DNA of 64,000 nt from Triplophysa rosa. Its lineage: Eukaryota > Chordata > Actinopteri > Cypriniformes > Nemacheilidae. Positions 41,678 to 52,112 of the stretch are shown here, in pieces (positions within the stretch are counted from its first letter, which is position 1; every line of letters starts with the position of its first letter). The translations under genes and the position numbers were made by a program. The notes below the pieces were generated by a model, which did not search any database, was not told the DNA's origin, and saw only the letters and a program-made list of their open reading frames with translations. Location of the stretch: assembly GCF_024868665.1 (NCBI RefSeq), contig NC_079896.1, positions 26,521,477 to 26,585,476 of the forward strand. The letters are read 5' to 3'.

Positions 41678-44600
41678 TCACTCCATAACTTCACTGGCAG
41701 ACACAGTGACCAGCTGGAGCGGGAGGTCGGAGTTTGAAAGGAGGTCCTGGGTGCCGGCCTGTTGCAGATTGGTCAGGATGAGAGTGGCTCCGCCCCCGGT
41801 GATGATGGTGTCCGAGGGGGCGGCCCCCGCTTCCATCTGACCCACCCCAGCATTGGAGTTTAGCCCTTTTTTGTTCTGGTGAGTTTTAATGTGTTTGGCC
41901 AAATGGTCGCTGCGCATGAAACGTTTGGAGCACTCCGGACACACAAACTTCTTCTCTCCTGAAAAACATACACAACTTTTTAAATGTGCGCAGGGCAACG
42001 TTCACGCTGATGAAACCAACGTTCACAGATGTTTCGTGTACCTGTGTGTGTTCTGCGGTGACGCTGGAGCTCGTCGCTGCGGGTGAATCTCTTTCCACAG
42101 TAACTCCATGAGCAAATGAAGGGTCTCTCTCCCGAGTGCCAGCGGAGGTGAGCTCGGAGGTGAGACGTCTTTCCGTACACCTTACCGCACCCCGGGATGT
42201 GACAAATGTGTTGTTTCTTCTTCCCCGTACCCGAACCTCTGAAATGAGGGCGCACACACGTACAAAATGAAGTCAAATGTCCTTGCACACCAAAGTGCTT
42301 TTTTTAAAGGAACAGTTCACCCAAAAATGAAAATTCTGTCTTCATTTCCTCACCCTCCAGTTGAACACAACGAAAGATATTTGGACGAATGCTTGTAACC
42401 AAACAGTTCTGGGTCACCATTGACCACCACAGTAGGAAAAAAATACTAATTTTTTGGTTCTTTTGAACTTAAAAGAAGATACTTTGAAAAATGTGGGACA
42501 GCAAACAGTTCTGGGGCACTTTTGACTACCATTCTCATTTTTCCTACGATGTTAGTCAATGGGGGTCCAATAACTGTTTGGTTACAAGCATTTGTCCAAA
42601 TATCTTTCTCTGTGTTCAACCAAATAAAGAAATGTATACAGGTTTGGAGACAACTGGAGAGCGAGTCGTTCCTGACAGAATTTTTCATTTTTGGGTGAAC
42701 TATCCCTTTAATGACGAGCAAGTGCACATACCTTCCTCCGGCCTCTTTGCAGTTGGGGCAAGTGCAGGCCACCCTACGCAGCCTCTTTCCCTCTTGCCCC
42801 GCCCCCTCCATATCATCCTCGACCATCCGCACGCGAAGATGTGACAAATCACTGGTGTTCAGGGTGGAATTAGACCAGTCGTCTGACTCCGGTTCTTCTT
42901 TGATTTGGATATCTGCAAAATGAGAGAAGGGTCTATGGTCTGTGCACAAGACCTCAAATCAATGTTTGCTTAAAGAGCATCACTGAAAATATTATACACA
43001 CGAAAATAACCAATTGATGTTTCAAGACTTGTTTCACATACCTGAATGGCCTTCTGGGTTCTCTTCTTGCTGGTACTGACCAAGAGAGTTGACCGTGACT
43101 GTCTGAAGGTTGGGGATCTGACCGACAGCCCCCGTGGCCCCGGACTGGCCGAGAGAAAGCGTCTGCACAGGGGCGAGGGTTATCTGAGAGGACGAGACAC
43201 CGCCGGCACCCGGCAGCTGCAGATTCTGCAGGTTTTGGACTCCCTGAACCTGGAAGGTCTGCCACTGGATCTGCCCGGTGGGAGAGACGGTTTGCGCTTG
43301 GATCAGAAAGGTACCAGCGTTCAACAGCTGCACGCTTTGTAGTGTCTGCGCCGTACCGTCGGCCGCCTGCGCCGGTAAAATCTGCACCACCTGCTCGCCG
43401 CCGGCGTTGTGGTTCTGCTGGATATAGGACGGATCATGCTGACCAGCTGACACGGCGGTAGCTTGCGTGAGAACCCCGGTGCCATCTATCGTCTCTGGCA
43501 GAGACGTCGTTGCGGAAGAGGTGGTGGTTGGCACAAAGGAGTTAGCATTGTTGGCGTTGAGCGGCTCCGTGCATTTTCCGCCCGCGCTTTCACCATGGTT
43601 CTCGCTTGTCGCGGAGGCGGGACCGGTCATGATGAGCTGGCCGTCCGCTGTAATGCTCGTGGCTATGGTCTGAGCACCAGCCAACCCCAGAGACTCGAGA
43701 TCCATGTTACTCAAGCTGTTTATCGGCACTAACGTGATATTGCCCGGCAGCCCCATGTTGGCGACGACATGGCCCTGCGCACCAAACCCCGAGCCGGCCA
43801 ACGAGACGGTGGGAATATGCTGTACGTGCCCCGTTTGACTCAGCAGGCCCTGGAGGTCGTTGGCGCTGGTGGCCGTAGTGATTCCTTGAGTTCCGTCTGG
43901 AAGGATGGCGATGTCTGTGCCCAGCGTGGCTCCGTCCACCGTGGCTGCTGCATAGCTTAATGACGCCCCGTCTGTCCCCTGGAGCTGGGGGATGACCTGG
44001 TACTGCACCCCGTTGGCACCGGTGCCATCTACCCCTGCTGTAACAAAAACAGGCTGGGTTTGCCCTGCCATAGTCTGTAGCGGCACCACGTATTGCCCGT
44101 TACTGCCCAGAAGTCCTCCGCTGGATATCTGCACCACCGTCATCTCGTCTTTACCCGAGCTCACAGGTGTCAGAACTTCCCAGCGATCCGATGAGCCCGT
44201 CAGCTGGATGCCCGTGAGGTCTGTGGTCTGCTGAGGGGTGATATGGAAAAATCACATCATTCATTTTGCAACAAGTGTAATAAACAGTAGGGATTTAATG
44301 AAATAAAAAAGCAAAATCAATCATTTCAAAATGGTACTTTAGGTTGGGTTCAATTCTTTGTTCAATCTCAAACATGGCGTCTTTTAACATCTTTGTATTT
44401 GTTTACAAAGATTAATGAAAAATATTTGAAAAAGCAAAATCTAATTCCCCAAAATCCCACAAAGAGCTCGTGTTTGCACGCAGCAACTCCAGGGTGAACA
44501 GTGGGGCTGTTGTGGATCTGCGAGAGACCGGGCAGGGGTGGAGGCTTATCCCGGCGGAGGGGTCCTCCCCTATCGTGGGGGTGACCCGGGATCACCGCAG

Positions 44601-45217
44601 GTAAAGCGGGCAAGGCGACGGTGGCGAGTCTGTCCGACCCACAATGGGCGGGTTTAAAAGGGTAAGAAAGTGGGTGGCCGTACAAGCCGAAGGCTCACAG
44701 GAAGCGTTCGACGTTTCCCCCCAATTTTTAAAACGTGTGAACTTCACCAAAACACCCCGCGAGACAGCGACGGGGAATCGGGCAAGCAAAATTAGGGCGG
44801 ACCGAATACCTGGTCCTGGGCGCCGCTGGCGGGCTGCAGAAAGTCGCTCTGACTGCCGTCCACGTCCAAGGCAGCCATTTCCTGCTGTTTCGCTGGCTGT
44901 TCTGGGGCTACGGAGACAGCGAGAGAGAAAAAACTCAAAACAAATTCATGCTCACCGAACTCCCACCTCGAAAAAGGCGGAGATTAGCCACCAAACCGCC
45001 TGGAATTTAAACGAATCGGGCGGTTCTTGCGCTCTTGGCGTTGCCCGAGCAACGCTCGGTAGAAATGTTTACTTTGTTAAAGTCAAGGCTAGCTGGCTAA
45101 CGGTTAGCGTCGCCGCTGAGAAAGATTAAACACTGAGCTAGCTCGCTTGGCTAATGGTTCTCCAAACTCACCGGCGGCGCTGTGCTTCGATCGGGCTAAG
45201 TGTTACGTACCAGTCAT
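41678..45217 (-). CDS. sp3: Transcription factor Sp3
   Basis: Sequence-specific nuclear factor that binds GC and GT boxes. Six coding exons: 45211-45217, 44810-44907, 43042-44230, 42732-42912, 42042-42238 and 41678-41958, all in phase, about 650 residues (human SP3 is about 780). The N-terminus starts [18 protein letters not shown], as in SP3. The large third exon holds the Ser/Thr- and Gln-rich activation region with NGQYVVPLQ and [14 protein letters not shown]. Exon 4 carries an IKEE motif, the SUMO acceptor in SP3, and the Buttonhead-type ACTCPNCKE. Three C2H2 fingers follow: [20 protein letters not shown] and CPECSKRF. The C-terminus [14 protein letters not shown] matches SP3 rather than SP1, SP2 or SP4. 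The conserved Sp box (SPLALLAATCSKI) is not visible between exons 2 and 3. Teleost sp3a versus sp3b cannot be decided here. Confidence 0.95.
42304..42711. mobile_element. TTAA-type MITE inside sp3, between zinc-finger exons
   Basis: 408 bp from TTAAAGGAACAGTTCACCC to GGGTGAACTATCCCTTTAA. It fills almost the whole intron between exons 4 and 5, ending about 20 bp from the exon-4 donor. Confidence 0.85.
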
Positions 45218-45640
45218 AGCGTGAAAAGGTAAAAAATCGGCGCTTTATCTGTTCATTTAAACTCCAAACATGATTGTTTTAATCAAAGGCGGGTTGTGAT
45301 CGGAGATTCGGGTCGATTTTTTTCTTATTTTTTGATTGACGGTGCGGGAAACACAAAAGGTGGGGCTTCGGAGAGTGCCAGTGAAATTTGCGTCGCGTAA
45401 GCGGAAGTCCCGCCTTTCTTCTACGACGCCATTGGCCGTGTGATTCGACCCGCCGCACATGGAGTGGTCGAGCTGCGCGTCCGTCAAATTCGCGGCACAG
45501 GCGTTTCCTGTTTGTTGCTCGTAGACGAGGAGTCTCTTTGGAAATCGGGCTGGAATTGTTCACATATGGCAGGAAGTCCGTCGCAACTCCCGCGGCCATT
45601 ACAATAAAAGCACAGCACTAAACATAACGTCAAATATGTT
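45218..45640 (-). promoter_or_regulatory. GC-rich promoter / 5'UTR of sp3
   Basis: CpG-dense sequence directly upstream of the sp3 start codon. It contains a GC-box-like CCCGCC near 45,410, a reversed CCAAT (ATTGG) near 45,431 and an ETS-like CGGAAGT near 45,401. There is no TATA box at a sensible position. The CpG richness continues down through coding exon 2 (to about 44,500). The exact transcription start is unknown. Confidence 0.55.
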
Positions 45641-47330
45641 GTACGTTTTTCCACTCGTTTAAATGTCACGGCTGTCTGCAAAGGCTAGTTTTATGTTCAT
45701 GTTAAAGTGTAAAAGCGGAATTATGTTACACTTCACTCAAATTTACAAAATAGAGCGTGACAAAGGTTAGACACCGCGAAATGTAATGTTGACTTGTAAT
45801 TTTCGGTTTGCTTGAGTTTACGCGTCGGTTTAGCCACCTGTGTAAACAGCGCTTTGGGGAAACAGATGTGACCCCGGATGTCCTCAGAGCTCGTATCATC
45901 ATCATCGATCTACCACCTCAACTGCTCATCTCTTCACTGTTCCGCAAACGCAATATAGAACTAAAATTATATTGCGTTTACGTATGTTTGTACATAAGCT
46001 AAAATGGCTCTTTGGTTTATTACAGGAATTTTTCGTTTTGTTTAGCCTCTAAACATCAGAGGAAGATACCACAAAGGTCTCTAATGTATGTTACACTTTT
46101 CTTGTTTATTATTCTTTTTAACCATGAAGGCCACACTGATGATGATCTTCCAGTGAGACCTGAGCAAGATGGGGACATGAAGTTTATCATAAGCACAGAT
46201 GCATATTTTGAACATCCAATACAAAAAAGAACATAGTGCAAGTCATATCACATATAAAGTTTAAAAAAACGTGATTTCTATAATAGTAAAGGAAATGATT
46301 CCATTGTAGACATCATTCCCCAAGGTACATGTAAACCTAAGGAACCTTCAACACACACAACTACAGTGACCAAAATCTACTGTGTTAAGTGGAATACATA
46401 CTTTTTTGTTTCTTCAAACTAGTAAATATTAGTATTGTTCCTAGAAACATTTCTATCTAGTTTAATTAAAATGAAGAATTCAGAAAAGTATGTAACTTGT
46501 AGGAAAAAAAAGTTTTTTTTAAAACATCAGTATCTAGTACTTGTTTCAGCTTTACTTGAAGTTGAAAAACTAGTCAAACGTAAATGGGTGGCAACCTCAA
46601 AGGCACCTAAAGTTCAACTAAGTGAATTAGCAATTTGTTATTTCAAAATAGATGTAAAAAAGTTTTGGGCCACGTATGTTAACATGATTTGGTCTAACCA
46701 CTTTCAAATTTCTAACTACTGCCGATTTTCAATTAACCAAAAATTCTGTCATCATTTACTCACCATTGAGTCTGTCATCATTGTTCTGTTAAACACAAAG
46801 AAAGATGTTCGAAAGAATGTTAGCCATTTTCAGCTCTGGGACATCATCCACTACCAAAGTAGGAAAAAAAGATTGTGAATTTGTTGTTCTGTTAAACACA
46901 AAATGAGATATTTTGAAGAATTTAGGAGAACAATCTGGGGCACATTTGACTACCATTGAATTTTTACTACTATGGTAGTCAATGATGTCCCAGAAGTGAA
47001 AATTACTAACATTCTTGCGAATATCTTTCTGTGTTCAGCAGAACAAAGTAATTTATACAGGTATGAAATTACATGAGGGCGAGTAAATGATAACAGAATT
47101 TTCATTTTTGGGTGAACTGTCCCTTTAAACTCTGGTTTTGTGGTGGTAAATTGGGATTTGTTTGGTGGAGAGGTCCTCAGTCTGCCAGCCCAATATATCT
47201 GCTTTGGGCTAAATTCACATCTAGTCTATTTCAACAAGCATACTAAGAAACAATAACTTGTAACAATACAAGGGTCATACCTACATTATTATGTACACTT
47301 GATCTTTAATTCAAATATCAGCCAATTGTA
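45641..47330. other. sp3-ola1 intergenic region
   Basis: No gene seen. Upstream of the sp3 promoter the sequence is AT-rich. The right part holds a 5'-eroded TTAA family element (about 46733-47128). Short open frames here look like chance. Confidence 0.6.
46733..47128. mobile_element. TTAA-type MITE, left end eroded
   Basis: The right end GGGTGAACTGTCCCTTTAA is intact. The left starts near AATTAACCAAAAATTCTGTC. It lies between sp3 and ola1. Confidence 0.7.
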
Positions 47331-47402
47331 TCTTTATGATTGTAGTATGACATGTAAAAAAAAGAACGATGTAAATGAACACACTTTGGTCTGAGGAAGT
47401 GT

Positions 47403-47408
47403 TTTATT
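47403..47408 (-). terminator. Poly(A) signal of ola1
   Basis: AATAAA on the minus strand, 230 nt downstream of the ola1 stop. No nearer hexamer was noticed. Confidence 0.55.
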
Positions 47409-47637
47409 ATTTACAGCCTGATTTGATGTGTAACATGCAGCTTTTGTAAGCGGAGCAGCCGTAATGTTAATCTCAACCATCAGCCAAACTAATACAATAA
47501 AAAAAAACATACACCACTGTGGTGCCATTGTGTTCTGAATGTTCCAAAGCCAAAAACGTAGAGACTCGCCACAGTTGCCACATAATGCTGCCCACAGGCC
47601 GTGCTGTATAGTCCATCCATCTGACTCCACTGTGACA

Positions 47638-49939
47638 TCATTTCTTCTTTGGCTGATTCGGTGTGTTGAATTTGAAGAAGATGATGTCACCGTCTTCCAC
47701 AGTGTAGTTCCGTCCCAGTTGTCTGTACTTCCCTGCAGCCTGTGAGCGATAACACAACATTATCAGTTCGGTGTTTGACCTCATCAGCAATCCTCAAAGC
47801 AAGAGATTCTCACCTTAGCAGCGTTTTCACTGCCCTCCTCTTTAAAATCTGCATACTTCATGACTTCAGCCATAATGAATCCCTTCTCAAAGTCTGTGTG
47901 GATCTTTCCAGCAGCCTGCGGGGCCTTGGTGCCTTTCTGGAAGGTAAAAATGCGCGTGTATGTTTAGAGGTGCTGAGGAAACGGAAGGGCAGGCGTATGG
48001 ATGCTCAAAGCGGTGTGTCAGTCTCACCCTGACGGTCCACGCGCGCACTTCGTCCGGTCCGGCGGTGAAGAAATACTCCAGCTGTAAGCCAGCGTACCCG
48101 CTCTTGATGATCTTAGTCAAAACACTGAAACCAAAAACAAATTCACGAAACGGTTACACTGATTTGCATAATCTAATTAACCTTGTTCTTAAACAGCATT
48201 TCCAATTCATTCTTGGTGAATACAGCTCTAAGAGAGAAGATTAAATGCCAACCTTTGTGTTTTGTTCTCCTCACAATATTTCTGTTGTTCTTCATCGGTC
48301 ATGTCCTGATGCTTGCTCTCAAATCCTCCACTGAACGGGATGACCAGCGCACCTGGATCATGAGCATCCACCCACTCCTTGATCTTCACCAACCTGTGAA
48401 AGAAAGAGGAGACAGCAAACGTTTCACAACGCTCTAAAGGATGTAAAGAAGAGCAGTACAGAAAGTCATAGCTATGCATGTCTCACCATTTATTCTTTTT
48501 CCTGATGTAATCCTTCTCTGAGAGGTTCACTAAATAGATCATTGGCTTGGATGTCAGCAACAGATACTTATTCAAGACATCAATCTGAAACAGGAAAAGA
48601 TGATCTTAACCTGAATAAAAAAACAACTACTTTTTTAGAGAAAAACCATTCTAACCTCTTTGTCATTCCAATCGTGGCAAAAACGGACATGTTTCTTGTC
48701 ATCGACCACCCATGTCTTGACTTTACACATGATGTCCTGCAAGCACAAGAAACCGAAAAGTGAAGGAAAAGGGCAACATCAAACAAAAGACAGGTATTCT
48801 CCAATAATGCTTGAAATCTATGTTTGACACTGCGATATGTAGTTTCCTCACATATTCAGGTTTGAGTTTTTTGTCTCCTCCCCTGACGGCGGTTTTCTCA
48901 AGCTTGTCTATGATTGAAGCGATCATCTCCTCATCTTTCATCCTCAGCTCCTCATGAATGATCTCCATATCCCTCACCGGATCAACACAGCCCTCAACGT
49001 GAATGATGTCTTCATCCTCAAAAGCTCCTACACACATTGCAAAATGTTTATGAATAGCAAAACTGGAAAAGTTTTCATTCATTTACTACCTCCTTGAAAT
49101 GACTTTTCATTAAAAAGACACAATTCCTGGACTGAAAATGACCGTTTAAAAACGTCTCCACGAAGGCAACCCTGGAACCCTTCAACTTTTCTGCAGGTCA
49201 AAACAAAGGGGATGTACTCACGTGTCATGTGAAAGATGGCATCACAGGCACTGATGTGAGAGAGAAAAGCGTTTCCCAAACCTTGTCCCGCGTGGGCACC
49301 CTTCACCAAGCCTGCAATATCCACCACGTTCAGAAACGCTGGAACCTTACTGGAGAGAAAGCGAGGTTAAGTTCTGGCTCCAGATGTTTTCTTGTGGTTC
49401 TGATCATTCCATTATGCAGACATGCAGTGGACACCTGGCCGGTTTGTGGTACTCGCACAGGAAGTCAAAGCGTTCGTCTGGAATGGGCACGCGGCTCTCA
49501 TTCGGGTCAATGGTGCAGAAGGGAAAGTTCTCCGCAGCTGCTTGACTCTTAGTCAGAACATTGAAGAACGTTGACTTTCTGAAATCACAGACGAATCGTT
49601 TTGAGTTATGATGTTTTGACATTAGCTCTTCGTCTCTAATGCAAAAAATAAACAATTACATAGCAGGACAGTTTGCCGTTCAGCACAAATCTGACACTAC
49701 TAGTCAGAGGTACACAGCCAAATGGCAGCTACGTGACACCCACCCCACATTTGGCAGCCCAACAATTCCAATTTTCAACGAAGTCCCAAAGCGTCCAATC
49801 AGGGGCGGCTGTTTTGGTCCATCTCCCTTCTTTGGAGGCATCTGTGGAGAAAACAACATTCACTTAAATGCATTACATATTTAACCAAACAACAACCAGC
49901 AATGCAGCTCTACTGCTACCACACCTTTTTAGGAGCCAT
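47638..49939 (-). CDS. ola1: Obg-like ATPase 1
   Basis: Cytosolic YchF-family P-loop protein that hydrolyses ATP rather than GTP; implicated in translation and stress control. Exons: 49925-49939, 49744-49841, 49435-49578, 49222-49349, 48852-49027, 48656-48736, 48487-48584, 48253-48393, 48028-48124, 47814-47936, 47638-47739. From the MPPKK start the product is 395 residues (human is 396). Visible motifs are G1 GLPNVGKS, G3 DIAGLVKGA, and the atypical G4 NLSEKD, which in the family favours ATP over GTP. A TGS domain follows, including [19 protein letters not shown]. The protein ends [13 protein letters not shown] further in-frame ATG in an upstream exon would add MAPKK. A poly(A) signal lies 230 nt after the stop. 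Confidence 0.96.
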
Positions 49940-51360
49940 GCTCGAGTGCTGTCACTACCGTCTTGCTTTGTTACGAATGCAATATGTTTTGCATTGTTAA
50001 AATGCCTAATAACGTGTAGTTGCTAACTGTCTGGTTGCCATTTCACGAGAGTGAGCTCACTGACAGTGGACAGCCCACCACGATCCCAAAATAGCCTCCA
50101 CATGGAGTGTAAAGTGACCGGCCTGATTCACTGTTAAACATACGCCTCTCTGGACGAGTAAATCCTGAAATATCTGTACCACAGCCAACTGACAGCTGCT
50201 TTAATAGAAGGAGGACAGTATGACTGATCTGAATCCAGCTGAGAGATGCGTGTCCATCACAGCACCAACACATCCACCTCAACTCACGACTGTGTAGCAG
50301 ATTAGCATGCCGGTCGTATGGACAGATTCATTTGCAATGAAAACAAGACGATTGCAATAAAATATCATTTCCCTGACATGTGAGTTACATAAAACAATAT
50401 AAAGCGTGTGTTTTATCACCTTGATTTCACGCAATGTGTGTCAACAGAGGAAGAATTTCACTGTGCTCGAGCGAACACACGCCGCTTCACACTTCGACCG
50501 ATGGAAGGGAAAGAACGCGCATACCGGAAGAGCTTGGAATCCACGCATCCTGATTGGCCAAAACTAGTTGTGACGCAAAGACGTTATATTAAACGTAGAA
50601 TATAATAAAAGCATATATGAAGCATTTGGTACCAAAATGAGATAACTCCGCTTTAAAAAAATGTTTTTATTGTGGGTTTTTTTGTGTTAGTTAGCTGTAT
50701 TTTTTTAGTTGTTATGGCTTAAATTAAAACACACCAAGTGCAGTTTGATTGATATTAATTGGAACGCACAATAAAAAAACATGATTTAAAACTTTTTTCT
50801 AAACGGAGTTCTCATTTTGGAACCAAACACTTCATATGTACAATAGAAAAAGATAACGCAGAACATTAAGAACGAGTTCTTAAACGGCCATAAATGTAAA
50901 TGTATTAATTTGTTACTTTTTATATAAATACGTTTATTTCAGTCTGTCTGTTAACCACAGTAGTCAACTACTGTTGTTTTAACTGTGCTTTATAAATAAA
51001 ACTTGATTTGAATACAGTAAAAGCAAGTTTTTACAGTTTTTGGTTCTTGAAAGAGATTCAAATATACAGTATATCAAGACTTTATGACAATACTAAAGCC
51101 ATTAAGATTGCCCTGTGACACATTTACATACTGATTAGTCTAACATGCATGCTTTTCTTTCATATTATTGCAGTATGACTGTACTTTGACTGTCTATTCC
51201 GTTATAAATAAAATAAATAAAAAATAACCCTCCTAAAACTCTAAGAACGTTTTGGGGGAAATCTTAAATTACGTGTGTTAGAAACAATTGGTGAATTAAA
51301 TCCACAGAACTGAATTGTAATTTATAGTTGCCACTTACGCTCATCTTATGACATTACTTT
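49940..51360. other. ola1 upstream region and gpr155 3' flank
   Basis: Next to ola1 is a short 5'UTR. A GC-richer stretch at about 50,440-50,570 has GATTGGCC (reversed CCAAT) and CCGGAAG (ETS-like), and could be the ola1 promoter if a longer 5' intron exists. From 50,620 the sequence is AT-rich. A segment at about 50,690-50,840 repeats, inverted and diverged, sequence at about 13,340-13,515. No coding gene seen. Confidence 0.45.
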
Positions 51361-51364
51361 AAAC

Positions 51365-51370
51365 TTTATT
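51365..51370 (-). terminator. Candidate poly(A) signal of gpr155
   Basis: AATAAA on the minus strand, about 740 nt beyond the predicted stop. The intervening sequence would be the 3'UTR. Confidence 0.35.
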
Positions 51371-52112
51371 GTACAAACAATATTGCATAAACAGTGACTT
51401 TAATCAAATTTTACCAGTGATTTCACTGATCTTGATACAATAAGATTATGAGGTACTTAGTCACAGAAACAAACGACATCACAGATTCACATCAGCAACA
51501 CAAAGTTACATAAACAAGCTGAATTTGACACTAATGTGAACGTCAGTAGTGCTTCATAATGGCTCCGTTTTAATACCAGAGATGTTTTGACCAGCAGGAT
51601 CGTCCTGAATTTCCCTTTAGCTATTCTCAAAGTGTATCTTAATGTTGTAAACATCACTTGCATTGCTTTGCTACAAGGCTTTAGTCTTGTTGTCAAGACA
51701 ATACAATTAAAATCCCAGTCAGTAGTAAATTTGTATAGACAACAGGCTTTCTGTGTTTGTACCTGCATCACCAGAGCAGAAATCAGAGCATTCAAGAGCT
51801 CTTCAATGTGTGTGTGTGTGTGTATGAGATAAAAAGAGAATCCTGAGCCATTTGCATGCCATGCATAGCTATTCAACAAGTACAAAACATTTCGGAAGGA
51901 GAACAGCAAAATGTTTAGTCTATTCCAGGGGTTGGGTCACATCACCAACAGCAGGGACCTATCAATCCTGTCTGGAGTAATATTACAGGGCACACAAATG
52001 TGTCACGTGTTGTAAGACACCATTCTTCTGAAAGCAAAGCCAAAGATGTCCATCTTTAACCACACCCACAAAATCAAGCGACTGCCTGGATACCAGCGAG
52101 TACACCTGTCAA

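Noticed and set aside
43034..44164. Treating the 376-codon frame as a separate single-exon gene starting [10 protein letters not shown]
   Set aside because: It is the inner part of sp3 exon 3, which starts at 44230 and is spliced in phase to exons 2 and 4.
44644..45129. 161-codon plus-strand frame at the sp3 CpG island
   Set aside because: Lies antisense to sp3 exon 2 and promoter; GC-rich chance frame with no family resemblance.
50043..50282. 79-codon minus-strand frame upstream of ola1
   Set aside because: No family resemblance, and not joined in phase to any ola1 exon; likely chance or a repeat fragment.
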